Below, one piece after another: positions 50,701 to 56,100 of a stretch of 64,000 bases of DNA. The notes under the pieces are model-generated. The model had not been told where the DNA came from. It worked only from the letters and a program-made list of their open reading frames with translations, and did no database searches. Origin of the DNA: Pipra filicauda (lineage: Eukaryota; Chordata; Aves; Passeriformes; Pipridae); the NCBI RefSeq assembly GCF_003945595.2, contig NW_024104162.1, positions 744,001 through 808,000 on the forward strand. Direction: 5' to 3'. Both the position numbers and the translations under genes were made by a program. The stretch's first letter is position 1. Each line of letters opens with the position of its first letter.

Positions 50701-51515
50701 AAAACTCTAAATACTACACTGTACTCACTGAGTCAGTCCTAATATAGAGTCTGTAAAGATGCCAGTTCCTCTCCAAATGACTTCATCTGAGCCAGGTGCA
50801 CCTGAAAGAACCACAGGGTTATGGCATGAGAACAAACAGGTTGCTGAACTTAAGCAACCCTTGTGGTGCATTGTAGCATTTAATGCACGGTGTTCCCATT
50901 TGCCTTGAGCACTGATCACCATCATCAGCATCATCCAGGAGCTCTGTGGAGGGTGGATTACAGGCCAGCTGTGTTCACAGGCCAGCTATGTTCACTGGCC
51001 CCTGCTATTAACTTCTGATGAAGTACTTGTAAAGCAGTGCCAGCTCATTTTCACAAGCAGCATTGATGTCTCCTGTGCTCTAGTTAGTTAGATAGTGGTA
51101 CCCTATCAGATCTGGCAAAATGCTCAAATAAACCCTTGCCTCTATGAGGTTGAAAGCTTTTTAAAATAAAATTCTTTCTTATACCAAATTAGCTGAGCCA
51201 TACCTCAGACTACCGCTCTGTGAATTGAAATAACAAAATCCATGTGTTACAGAGCCAGTATATTAAGGTACAACCATGCTGGCTTATTTAAGCTCAGGAA
51301 TGTTGACAGTCTGTTATTTTGCTGTAGGTTCCAATATGCTGTTAGTCGGTGTCCACGGACCTACAATACCGTGCGAAGAGGTGTCCATCAAGCATTTGGG
51401 CAGCCATCAGTACAACGTCACTTACGTCGTCAAGGAGAGGGGTGACTATGTCCTGGCAGTGAAATGGGGTGACGAGCACATCCCCGGGAGTCCCTTCCAT
51501 GTCACTGTTCCATAA
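5518..51515 (+). CDS. FLNB: Filamin B, exons 2-47 (5' partial)
   Basis: Filamin B is a large dimeric actin crosslinker under the plasma membrane; it links F-actin to integrins and other receptors. Joining 45 constitutive exons gives one open frame of 2,506 residues ending in TAA at 51513-51515: end of CH1, complete CH2, 24 immunoglobulin-like repeats, hinge 1 after repeat 15 and hinge 2 before repeat 24. All introns are GT-AG and every exon phase agrees with its neighbours. Most introns are phase 1. The B paralogue is chosen over FLNA and FLNC by close agreement with the human FLNB sequence I remember, by hinge 1 ending PPGFRPW, by the cassette exon at 28685, and by the convergent DNASE1L3 neighbour. 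The first coding exon, about 97 codons, and the promoter are outside the window. No frameshift, stop or missing repeat was seen. Residue numbers in the exon entries assume a 97-codon exon 1 and skip exon 26. Confidence 0.97.
6424..6580 (+). mobile_element. CR1 LINE 3' end fragment
   Basis: In intron 2. Typical CR1 3' sequence in forward orientation: ggttgcccagagaggtgg, catccctggaaatgttcaa, then gttccttccagcctaaacca and a final octamer-like ttctatgac. About 155 bp, diverged and 5' truncated. Confidence 0.88.
6769..6866 (+). CDS. FLNB: FLNB exon 3 (CH2)
   Basis: 98 nt, residues about 181-213, phase 1 to phase 0, flanked by tttgcag and gtaagg. It encodes the middle of CH2, including [20 protein letters not shown] and ADDWLGVPQ, part of the actin-binding domain. 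Confidence 0.97.
7753..7900 (+). CDS. FLNB: FLNB exon 4 (end of CH2, entry to repeat 1)
   Basis: 148 nt, residues about 214-263, phase 0 to phase 1. It encodes [20 protein letters not shown], the conserved end of CH2, then the proline and lysine rich link ([20 protein letters not shown]) that starts filamin repeat 1. Confidence 0.97.
7901..10315 (+). other. FLNB: FLNB intron 4
   Basis: 2.4 kb between the CH2 end and repeat 1. I see no exon, RNA gene or known mobile element in it. Confidence 0.75.
10316..10434 (+). CDS. FLNB: FLNB exon 5 (repeat 1)
   Basis: 119 nt, residues about 263-302, phase 1 to phase 0, acceptor tctcccag, donor gtatgt. It encodes the first half of repeat 1 ([20 protein letters not shown]). 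Confidence 0.96.
11190..11267 (+). CDS. FLNB: FLNB exon 6 (repeat 1)
   Basis: 78 nt, 26 codons, residues about 303-328, phase 0 on both sides, acceptor tctcctag, donor gtgggt. It encodes [20 protein letters not shown] and continues repeat 1. Confidence 0.95.
12018..12180 (+). CDS. FLNB: FLNB exon 7 (repeats 1-2)
   Basis: 163 nt, residues about 329-383, phase 0 to phase 1. It closes repeat 1 ([15 protein letters not shown]) and opens repeat 2 ([20 protein letters not shown]). Confidence 0.97.
13481..13678 (+). CDS. FLNB: FLNB exon 8 (repeat 2)
   Basis: 198 nt, residues about 383-449, phase 1 on both sides, acceptor tttgcag, donor gtatgt. It encodes most of repeat 2, from [16 protein letters not shown] to [12 protein letters not shown]. 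Confidence 0.97.
13679..16700 (+). other. FLNB: FLNB introns 8 and 9 (around exon 9)
   Basis: Intron 8 (13679-15376) and intron 9 (15515-16700) flank exon 9. A run of nine G occurs at about 14833-14841. Nothing else was recognised. Confidence 0.7.
15377..15514 (+). CDS. FLNB: FLNB exon 9 (repeat 3)
   Basis: 138 nt, residues about 449-495, phase 1 on both sides. It opens repeat 3 with [18 protein letters not shown] and ends before gtgagt. It is richer in CpG than the surrounding introns. Confidence 0.97.
16701..16827 (+). CDS. FLNB: FLNB exon 10 (repeat 3)
   Basis: 127 nt, residues about 495-537, phase 1 to phase 2, acceptor ttcaacag, donor gtgagt. It encodes [20 protein letters not shown] and [10 protein letters not shown], the second half of repeat 3. 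Confidence 0.97.
17379..17515 (+). CDS. FLNB: FLNB exon 11 (repeats 3-4)
   Basis: 137 nt, residues about 537-583, phase 2 to phase 1, acceptor cttgtag, donor gtttgt (weaker than usual). It ends repeat 3 ([12 protein letters not shown]) and opens repeat 4 ([20 protein letters not shown]). Confidence 0.97.
17891..18084 (+). CDS. FLNB: FLNB exon 12 (repeat 4)
   Basis: 194 nt, residues about 583-647, phase 1 to phase 0. It encodes [20 protein letters not shown] through [17 protein letters not shown]. The donor reads gtggtg. Confidence 0.96.
18409..18522 (+). CDS. FLNB: FLNB exon 13 (repeat 5)
   Basis: 114 nt, 38 codons, residues about 648-685, phase 0 on both sides. It encodes [20 protein letters not shown] and the next strands of repeat 5. 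Confidence 0.96.
19039..19182 (+). CDS. FLNB: FLNB exon 14 (repeat 5)
   Basis: 144 nt, 48 codons, residues about 686-733, phase 0 on both sides. It encodes [17 protein letters not shown] through [11 protein letters not shown], the second half of repeat 5. Confidence 0.96.
19520..19643 (+). CDS. FLNB: FLNB exon 15 (repeats 5-6)
   Basis: 124 nt, residues about 734-775, phase 0 to phase 1. It encodes [20 protein letters not shown] and the first strands of repeat 6. Confidence 0.96.
19907..20067 (+). CDS. FLNB: FLNB exon 16 (repeat 6)
   Basis: 161 nt, residues about 775-828, phase 1 to phase 0. It has the acidic FLNB stretch [20 protein letters not shown] and ends in VLFAGE before a gtttgt donor. 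Confidence 0.96.
20141..20174 (+). repeat. Short direct repeat, 20-bp spacing
   Basis: The 14-mer cagttcacagctgg occurs at 20141-20154 and again at 20161-20174 in intron 16, a small local duplication. Confidence 0.85.
20660..20750 (+). CDS. FLNB: FLNB exon 17 (repeats 6-7)
   Basis: 91 nt, residues about 829-859, phase 0 to phase 1. It encodes [20 protein letters not shown] and [11 protein letters not shown], joining repeats 6 and 7. Confidence 0.96.
21003..21172 (+). CDS. FLNB: FLNB exon 18 (repeat 7)
   Basis: 170 nt, residues about 859-915, phase 1 to phase 0. It encodes [20 protein letters not shown] through [16 protein letters not shown]. Confidence 0.96.
21173..23360 (+). other. FLNB: FLNB intron 18
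   Basis: 2.2 kb with no recognisable exon, RNA gene or mobile element. Confidence 0.75.
23361..23478 (+). CDS. FLNB: FLNB exon 19 (repeats 7-8)
   Basis: 118 nt, residues about 916-955, phase 0 to phase 1, acceptor ccaactag, donor gtaagt. It encodes [20 protein letters not shown] and [12 protein letters not shown]. Confidence 0.96.
24186..24448 (+). CDS. FLNB: FLNB exon 20 (repeat 8)
   Basis: 263 nt, residues about 955-1042, phase 1 to phase 0. It encodes nearly all of repeat 8 ([20 protein letters not shown] to [19 protein letters not shown]) and the start of repeat 9. Confidence 0.97.
25066..25663 (+). CDS. FLNB: FLNB exon 21 (repeats 9-11)
   Basis: 598 nt, the largest coding exon, residues about 1043-1242, phase 0 to phase 1. 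It covers most of repeat 9, all of repeat 10 and the start of repeat 11 with no intron, from [19 protein letters not shown] to [15 protein letters not shown]. As I recall, a large exon at this place is a shared filamin feature. The 3' half is CpG-rich. Confidence 0.97.
25891..26064 (+). CDS. FLNB: FLNB exon 22 (repeat 11)
   Basis: 174 nt, residues about 1242-1300, phase 1 on both sides, acceptor tcctgcag, donor gtaacc. It encodes [20 protein letters not shown] to [13 protein letters not shown]. Confidence 0.97.
26467..26629 (+). CDS. FLNB: FLNB exon 23 (repeats 11-12)
   Basis: 163 nt, residues about 1300-1354, phase 1 to phase 2, acceptor cttaacag, donor gtgact. It encodes [20 protein letters not shown] and [17 protein letters not shown]. 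Confidence 0.97.
27023..27183 (+). CDS. FLNB: FLNB exon 24 (repeat 12)
   Basis: 161 nt, residues about 1354-1408, phase 2 to phase 1. It encodes [20 protein letters not shown] to [13 protein letters not shown]. Confidence 0.97.
27927..28094 (+). CDS. FLNB: FLNB exon 25 (repeats 12-13)
   Basis: 168 nt, residues about 1408-1464, phase 1 on both sides, donor gtaaga. It ends repeat 12 and opens repeat 13 ([20 protein letters not shown]), stopping at VVVTGPRG. The next exon in the main transcript is exon 27; exon 26 can be inserted here in frame. Confidence 0.97.
28685..28774 (+). CDS. FLNB: FLNB alternative exon 26 (repeat 13 insert)
   Basis: A 90-nt cassette, phase 1 on both sides, so it adds 30 residues or none without shifting the frame. 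The translation includes [19 protein letters not shown]. From memory, the long human FLNB isoform (2,633 residues) carries a 31-residue insert at this place with the near-identical core WRSPLKALSEFFKGDPKGD. Both splice sites look weak: the acceptor (atttaattctag) has a poor pyrimidine tract and the donor is gtttga, as expected of an optional exon. The insert falls in a loop of repeat 13 between VVVTGPRG and [13 protein letters not shown]. The 5' half is acidic; the core could form a short amphipathic helix (inference). Confidence 0.88.
28885..28890 (+). promoter_or_regulatory. TGCATG motif downstream of exon 26
   Basis: A perfect TGCATG lies 110 nt beyond the exon 26 donor in intron 26. (U)GCAUG is the binding site of RBFOX splicing factors, which favour exon inclusion when bound downstream. 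Nearby YGCY-type motifs (tgcttgct, ctgcta) could bind MBNL proteins. The motif is visible; its function is inferred. Confidence 0.4.
29607..29730 (+). CDS. FLNB: FLNB exon 27 (repeat 13)
   Basis: 124 nt, residues about 1464-1505, phase 1 to phase 2. It encodes [20 protein letters not shown] through KYADEDIPR. It joins in frame to either exon 25 or exon 26. Confidence 0.97.
30000..30156 (+). CDS. FLNB: FLNB exon 28 (repeats 13-14)
   Basis: 157 nt, residues about 1505-1557, phase 2 to phase 0, acceptor tctttaag. It encodes [20 protein letters not shown] to [10 protein letters not shown]. Confidence 0.97.
30157..31701 (+). other. FLNB: FLNB intron 28
   Basis: 1.5 kb. No feature recognised beyond the splice sites. 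Confidence 0.75.
31702..31891 (+). CDS. FLNB: FLNB exon 29 (repeats 14-15)
   Basis: 190 nt, residues about 1558-1621, phase 0 to phase 1. It encodes [20 protein letters not shown] to [20 protein letters not shown]. Confidence 0.97.
31892..33753 (+). other. FLNB: FLNB intron 29
   Basis: 1.9 kb. No feature recognised beyond the splice sites. Confidence 0.75.
33754..34001 (+). CDS. FLNB: FLNB exon 30 (repeat 15)
   Basis: 248 nt, residues about 1621-1703, phase 1 to phase 0. It encodes repeat 15 from [16 protein letters not shown] to [14 protein letters not shown]. Its phase-0 end allows splicing either to hinge exon 31 or straight to exon 32. Confidence 0.97.
34002..35744 (+). other. FLNB: FLNB intron 30, upstream of hinge exon
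   Basis: 1.7 kb before the hinge-1 exon. It has two TGCATG motifs, at 34661-34666 and 35297-35302, and a tandem 10-mer next to the acceptor (35702-35721). Otherwise nothing was recognised. Confidence 0.7.
35702..35721 (+). repeat. Tandem 10-mer before hinge-1 acceptor
   Basis: Two perfect copies of aataacacct, followed by aacctgcc, end 23 nt before the first base of exon 31. Each copy junction makes a branch-point-like cctaa(t/c). The sequence is direct; a role in splicing is inference. Confidence 0.8.
35745..35819 (+). CDS. FLNB: FLNB exon 31 (hinge 1)
   Basis: 75 nt, 25 codons, residues about 1704-1728, phase 0 on both sides. It encodes the flexible hinge between rod 1 and rod 2 and ends SPPGFRPW, like human FLNB, whose hinge I recall as 24 residues ending CPPGFRPW. 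The first part is much less conserved and reads as an acidic, Ala-rich linker ([14 protein letters not shown]). Hinge-less FLNB isoforms are known in mammals, and this exon could be skipped without changing frame. The acceptor (cccctgcccag) is strong; the donor is gtacac. Confidence 0.93.
36534..36636 (+). CDS. FLNB: FLNB exon 32 (repeat 16)
   Basis: 103 nt, residues about 1729-1763, phase 0 to phase 1, acceptor cctttag, donor gtacct. It encodes [20 protein letters not shown] and [12 protein letters not shown], the start of repeat 16. Confidence 0.97.
37527..37667 (+). CDS. FLNB: FLNB exon 33 (repeat 16)
   Basis: 141 nt, residues about 1763-1810, phase 1 on both sides. It encodes [20 protein letters not shown] to [11 protein letters not shown]. 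Confidence 0.97.
37668..39180 (+). other. FLNB: FLNB intron 33
   Basis: 1.5 kb. No exon, RNA gene or known repeat seen. Confidence 0.75.
39181..39309 (+). CDS. FLNB: FLNB exon 34 (repeats 16-17)
   Basis: 129 nt, residues about 1810-1853, phase 1 on both sides. It encodes [20 protein letters not shown] and the first strands of repeat 17, one of the ligand-binding class repeats (17, 19, 21). Confidence 0.97.
39800..39973 (+). CDS. FLNB: FLNB exon 35 (repeat 17)
   Basis: 174 nt, residues about 1853-1911, phase 1 on both sides. It encodes [20 protein letters not shown] to [13 protein letters not shown]. The C and D strands that bind glycoprotein Ib alpha in filamin A repeat 17 lie here. Confidence 0.97.
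40126..40284 (+). CDS. FLNB: FLNB exon 36 (repeat 18)
   Basis: 159 nt, residues about 1911-1964, phase 1 on both sides. It encodes [20 protein letters not shown] to [10 protein letters not shown]. Confidence 0.97.
40658..40861 (+). CDS. FLNB: FLNB exon 37 (repeats 18-19)
   Basis: 204 nt, residues about 1964-2032, phase 1 on both sides, donor gtcagt. It encodes [20 protein letters not shown] and [19 protein letters not shown]. Confidence 0.97.
41447..41599 (+). CDS. FLNB: FLNB exon 38 (repeat 19)
   Basis: 153 nt, residues about 2032-2083, phase 1 on both sides. It encodes [20 protein letters not shown] to [10 protein letters not shown], including the ligand-binding face of repeat 19. Confidence 0.97.
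41908..42030 (+). CDS. FLNB: FLNB exon 39 (var-1 cassette, repeats 19-20)
   Basis: 123 nt, phase 1 on both sides, exactly 41 codons, residues about 2083-2124. It encodes [20 protein letters not shown] and ends CDLNLKIP: the last strand of repeat 19 and first strand of repeat 20. Its length and position match the 41-residue deletion that defines the var-1 forms of mammalian FLNA and FLNB, in which integrin binding is increased because the repeat 20 strand no longer covers the binding groove of repeat 21. Whether birds skip it cannot be told from DNA alone. Confidence 0.95.
42625..42891 (+). CDS. FLNB: FLNB exon 40 (repeats 20-21)
   Basis: 267 nt, residues about 2124-2213, phase 1 on both sides. 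It encodes [20 protein letters not shown] through [19 protein letters not shown]. The first 30 residues differ most from the human form I remember. Confidence 0.97.
43336..43473 (+). CDS. FLNB: FLNB exon 41 (repeat 21)
   Basis: 138 nt, residues about 2213-2259, phase 1 on both sides. It encodes [20 protein letters not shown], the C and D strand region of repeat 21 that binds integrin beta tails in filamins. Confidence 0.97.
43564..43679 (+). CDS. FLNB: FLNB exon 42 (repeats 21-22)
   Basis: 116 nt, residues about 2259-2297, phase 1 to phase 0. It encodes [20 protein letters not shown] and [12 protein letters not shown]. The intron before it, 43474-43563, is only 90 nt, the shortest in the gene here. 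Confidence 0.97.
43680..45488 (+). other. FLNB: FLNB intron 42
   Basis: 1.8 kb. It holds a short (GT)n run at about 44294-44308 and nothing else I recognise. Confidence 0.75.
45489..45621 (+). CDS. FLNB: FLNB exon 43 (repeat 22)
   Basis: 133 nt, residues about 2298-2342, phase 0 to phase 1. It encodes [20 protein letters not shown] to ECHVSELEP. Confidence 0.97.
46657..46833 (+). CDS. FLNB: FLNB exon 44 (repeats 22-23)
   Basis: 177 nt, residues about 2342-2401, phase 1 on both sides, acceptor tctcacag, donor gtaacc. It encodes [20 protein letters not shown] to [18 protein letters not shown]. It is strikingly CpG-dense: I count 20 CpG in 177 nt, far more than the flanking introns. Confidence 0.97.
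46834..49215 (+). other. FLNB: FLNB intron 44
   Basis: 2.4 kb, one of the largest introns in the window. No exon, RNA gene or known mobile element seen. Confidence 0.75.
49216..49434 (+). CDS. FLNB: FLNB exon 45 (repeat 23)
   Basis: 219 nt, residues about 2401-2474, phase 1 on both sides. It encodes [20 protein letters not shown] to [15 protein letters not shown], nearly all of repeat 23. Confidence 0.97.
50377..50580 (+). CDS. FLNB: FLNB exon 46 (hinge 2, start of repeat 24)
   Basis: 204 nt, residues about 2474-2542, phase 1 on both sides. It encodes hinge 2, a Ser/Thr-rich linker ([20 protein letters not shown]), then [20 protein letters not shown], the first strands of repeat 24. Confidence 0.97.
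50961..50994 (+). repeat. 17-bp tandem duplication
   Basis: caggccagctgtgttca at 50961-50977 is followed directly by caggccagctatgttca at 50978-50994, one mismatch, in intron 46. Confidence 0.85.
51328..51515 (+). CDS. FLNB: FLNB exon 47 (repeat 24, stop codon)
   Basis: 188 coding nt, residues about 2542-2603, entry in phase 1 after gctgtag. It encodes the rest of the dimerisation repeat 24 and ends [18 protein letters not shown] (here [15 protein letters not shown]) followed by TAA at 51513-51515. Confidence 0.98.
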
Positions 51516-52940
51516 ACAGCGCCAGAATCGGCCTCTGCGTTTGCAGTCCAGATGCAGAGTTATCCTGGGTGCAGTCCTGTTGCAAAATGCAGTATCTAGA
51601 TACACACGGCTCACATTTCAATACAGTCAGATGTAAACTCTGTAACTATTTTGTACAAGCATTTCACTTCTATCCTACTTACCAACCTGATGTCAATCTA
51701 TTTAATATCCTCCTCAAATTGTACCTTTGCAGTACTGTCCGGGTCACTTTTAATGTTCGGAGAATCATATGGATGACTAGACACTAATTTCCCTTGTGGA
51801 TGTTAAAGACTTTGGATGTTAATTGAAAACTGGAATTTGTCTTTGTAATTGGGTATCTTAACTACTGATTTTATTTGACTGGAGACTTTACATTTTAGTT
51901 ATGGAATATGACTTGGGCTGTCCCCAGTTCAAATTCTTTTCTGTAAAGAAATGAGGTAAAACTGGTACTATAATAGGTGCCTTTCTATACTTGATCAATT
52001 TTAACGCTTAACATTATAAAAAGCTACTATAAGTGGCTTTACCACTCAAATTTAAAATGTTTTTGAAAATGCTCTGCTAGTGGTTTACATTTAGAAAAAG
52101 TTTATCTTTTACAGAAAACCAAAAGCAGATTGAAATCGACTTCCTGGAAGCTTTCAGCCTTTCTATATTAATGCTTTGTAACTCTAGACAGGTAGCTTTT
52201 TGTCCATGATGCTAGCAATGCGGTTTTTAATTAGCTTGGGATTCTGGTGATGTTTCTGTAACTTTACAGGTAACTCCCCACACTCTTTTTATTTAAGAAC
52301 AAGCCCCTGGATTGGCTGGGTTAAGTAAATCCCCTAAACTTGCCGAGCCAGGGATAGCTCTCGCCTGTGTGACCCACAGCTGCTGCAGGACAGAGCACCA
52401 TGGTGTGTTGGGATGATGACCAGCAGTTTCCCTGGAGGCCACGGGCCTGGGGAGTAGTTGAGATGGTGCAAAGAAACCAGCCTGGGAAGGGGACCCACAG
52501 CTGCAGTGGGGTGTGGGGAGGGAGGGAGGGTGTGTGAACCTACCAGTAATAGCAGTACAAATAATAGCAATAGTACCATGAACAGACCCATCTTTGGTCC
52601 AAGGTGTTTTTTTGGTGTCTCAGTCCAAGGACATGCCTGAAGCACACGTGTCTTCTGAAATCCCCTTCGTGCTGCAACAGGCATTGCTGAGGAGGGTCAG
52701 GGAGTGGAAACTTCCTTATGACTTGTCTGTTTGTCCCGGATTGCTCCACGCTGCTTCCCAAGTGCATATCTGAATTGCTGTCAGCTGCTGGGGCTTTAGT
52801 AGACTCTCCTAATGAGCTTTAACTCTGCGACTAAGAGAAGGTAGGATTTGTTGAAATGTCACTGTCCCTTGGGAGAAGTTCATACTTATGGTTCTATAGT
52901 TACATGTGGATGCACTACTCTCCAGCACAGTCATTGGGAA

Positions 52941-52946
52941 AATAAA
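52941..52946 (+). promoter_or_regulatory. Possible proximal poly(A) signal of FLNB
   Basis: AATAAA, 1,426 nt after the stop codon, followed within 30 nt by a T-rich tract (ggtttttttactgtgc). It may be an alternative cleavage site. Confidence 0.5.
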
Positions 52947-53032
52947 GGAAAGTTGAGGGTTTTTTTACTGTGCTTTTTTTTGTGCCTTAATGTGAAATGC
53001 TCACTACATTGTAAAGTAGGAATTTAAAACAA

Positions 53033-53048
53033 AATAAACTGGAATAAA
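53033..53048 (+). promoter_or_regulatory. Paired distal poly(A) signals of FLNB
   Basis: Two AATAAA hexamers, at 53033-53038 and 53043-53048, about 1.5 kb after the stop codon, followed by a T/G-rich stretch (tgtatgttataactta). This is the most likely main 3' end. An ATTAAA at about 53104 is a further candidate. Confidence 0.7.
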
Positions 53049-53169
53049 AATACAGGATTGTAAAATTGTATGTTATAACTTATTAAATAGAAATGTTTGC
53101 TTCATTAAAATGTGCATGTTAAAAACAATATTGGATTCTTTTCATATGTAGTCAGTAAAGTTCAAACTG

Positions 53170-56100
53170 AAACTACACCACATAGCAGCTTCAGGCAGAC
53201 CGGATAGCCCATGGGCCCTGCAGGTAGCCATGAAAATTTGGGCATAACCTCAGTGCTATTCTTTTTTTTTTTAACTCTAACCCCCTTTTTTTTCCTTAAA
53301 ACAAAATGCCAGAAGTTTAAGCCACAGCATAAACACCCTGTGCCCCTTTGCCCCTGTGCAGACCCCAGGCACGGGGGCAGTGGAGCTGGCACTGGTGTGT
53401 CCCTTGAGCTGCCAGCTGGGTTATCAGTCTGATCCCAGGGCACTCCAGTGGCACCCCCTGTTCCTCCAGGCTCCCTGGGGTTGTTTGCAGAAGGTGTCTC
53501 CCTGCACCTGGGACCGGCAGCTCCGGCACACGGCCATGGAAACCAGCAGATGTTTTCCCAAACACACTCCTGCTGAAAGCCCCAGTGAAACCTGAGATGC
53601 AGTGGCTGCCAAGGACTTTCCTGCCCCAGGTTTATCAGATTATTTCCTTTTTATAGTTAACTGTGTTTCATTAGCCTTGTGCTACGTCAGCATGAACCTC
53701 CTATTTAATGTTTTTAAACAAAACAAAATAACCTGGATACAGCTGTTGGGGTGAGTAAACCTTGAGAGCGTCTCACCTGTGTAACCCCTATGTCCCAGTC
53801 ACCCTGCCCTTGTCTGGCCTTCTCTTGCCTGTCACCCCTTGTCTGGGTTTAATGACAGTGGCTGAAATTAGTGGGGGTTGTCTATCAAGTTGAGGGACAC
53901 TGGTTGGTACCGTGGCTGGGTTTACCTTCAGCAAAAGCTGAGCTCTGCTTCACGTGACCAACTCTGCCTTGCCTGGGCACTGACAGCTGTGGTGGAGTGT
54001 CCATAAAAATTACCTTGCTAAGGAGAGCAAGCACCCATTGGTGGTGATGAGAAGAGCTTCTGGTGTAACTTGGCTGTGTTGATCTTTGGCAACAACATTC
54101 AGCCACCTCCAGCAGCTCTGGCAACTGAGGACTGACTTTGTCTTGGGCACAGAGTGGTGCTTTGGGGGACATTCTGCTCTGCTTTTGGTCTCTGGCACCG
54201 GGAAGGTTTCTATGTGCAGTGCTCACCTTAGCAGGCAGCTGTGGGGCTGGGGTGTCAGTGTACTGGGTTACTGGTGTCCCAGTGCCTCCTGCTGGGTAGC
54301 CTTGCAATGGTAGAAGATGCACTTTCTTCATTATAGGCAGAGGACTGGTAGTACTTTTTTGCCTTTAGCTGTGGAAGTGTTTTTCTGCCACTTTGGTTGA
54401 ACTTAAGTTCTTTTTTGTTGTTTATAGTCTCTCCTTGGTGCAGGTTTATAGCAGGGTTTGGCCACCTAGTGCCTGTGAGTCCCACTGGGAACTCATCCAT
54501 CCCTCTTCAACTGGCCCAAACTGTCCTGTGAGTGCTCTGCTGGATCTGGCAGTGCCCTCGGTGGCCACCTGGACCCCCTGGTGGCCACTGACTCAGGGCA
54601 GCCCCTAAGTCAGGGCATGGCCACATAGGAAAACACTGGGACCCTCTGTACCTCCGGGAGGTTCACTGGATGTTTCGGTGGGTGGTGGAAGGTAAGTCCC
54701 TGGGGCACACCAGTTCCCATGGGATGGTCACTCTCCGGAGCATTCCATCCCCCTGTCTGGTGTCAGTGGGGTTTGATGCACTTGTACATCCCAATGGGCA
54801 GAGGGAAGGGATCTTTAGAGATGCTGTCCTGGAGCTCCTCACAACCTGCACGCTCAGACTGTCCTTCACTCCCTGTCTGCCCTGTATGGTCCCTGACCCT
54901 GTGCTGTGCTTGTTCCTGCCATACCCTGGGGGCTCACCTGCATTTGCTGCCCCTGGCCTTCTCCTTTGGTTTGGGGAGCTTTGGGGTTCCCTCTTCAGAC
55001 CCCTCTGGGTGTCCCTGCTTACCTCCATGTCTCTGCAGCCAGCATGGCAAATATCTCATACTGGGGTGTGCTCAAAACTGAGAATTGCATTTCATCTTGT
55101 GCAGCTGTGAGTATCTATAATAAATATATGTGTTTAAATAATTTTAATAGCTTTGGGGTTAAATAATTACTATTAATTAACTTATTCTAATAATTTAAAA
55201 TATTCCAATGATTATCCTAATAATTAAAATTATTTAATCTTTTGATTGCTTCAAATTAATAATTGAATTATTTTATATGTATATATATATATAAAGATAA
55301 TCTAGTATAATTAATTTTTCTGGAAACATTACTGCAGTGCTCAGTCTCCAGGCCTGGGACTGTGCAGAGCACTTTGTGTGTTCAAGCTGCATCTCCCTTC
55401 ACTCCCCAAAAAGCCCTGAGCTGCTCCGAGTCTCTTGGGTGCATTAGCAATGTGGGCACTGGGGCTGTTGCTCAGCAGAGCTCTGGGTTTGGTCAGATTA
55501 TGCAAACCCTGTAATTAGTTTTCCCTCTAATTGTCTGTGGAAAGTGAGATTGTGAAATTTCCAATCCAGAAACTGCTTTTTTCTCTACTCACTTTTAACT
55601 TCTACATGTATTTGTTTTAAACCGATTTGATTTTATTTTTCAATTTGGTTTTTTTGCCCCATATTGAAATGTACTTGCAGGGCAGACAATGCACCTTTCT
55701 TACCTAAAAAAAGAAAGAGAGCAAACTGTGTATAAATCACCTTTAAAAGCCTGTCCAAGGTGGCTACGTATAAACAGACATCACTTGACAGAAACTGGGA
55801 TCAAGTTGCACGAAACTTAACTCAGGGAATGGCACGATGCTTTTTTACACAGTGTTTTTTGTTTGTTTGAGGAGAGATTCTTTCCAAACCATTTGTTATT
55901 ATGACAGCTGGCTGTGCCATGCTCTTGCATGAGCCAAATGAAACTGGTTGTCCAGTTTGGCCTCTGCCAGGTCAGGGACAGCTCTGGACCCATCTGCATG
56001 CAAGGGATGGGGTCTTGCAAAGCTGCTGGCAGCATCCTCAGGTGTTTATTCTGTGCTCTGTGCCAGCCAGCTTGGAGAAACTTCTTTTTTTTAATTATTT

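Larger units (their letters stand above)
51516..53060 (+). other. FLNB: FLNB 3' untranslated region
   Basis: About 1.5 kb between the stop codon and a cluster of AATAAA signals. It is AT-rich in its first 800 bases with a more GC-rich middle (about 52,320-52,540). The 3' end is inferred from the signals at 53033 and 53043; cleavage is probably 10-30 nt beyond them. An earlier AATAAA at 52941 would give a slightly shorter form. Confidence 0.75.

Noticed and set aside
5518..51515. U12-type or other non-canonical introns in FLNB
   Set aside because: All 45 introns between the exons read here fit GT-AG borders with consistent phase.
54670..55110. 146-codon and overlapping 120-codon open frames downstream of FLNB
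   Set aside because: Overlapping frames on both strands of a GC-rich intergenic stretch, with no domain and no splice-supported extension.
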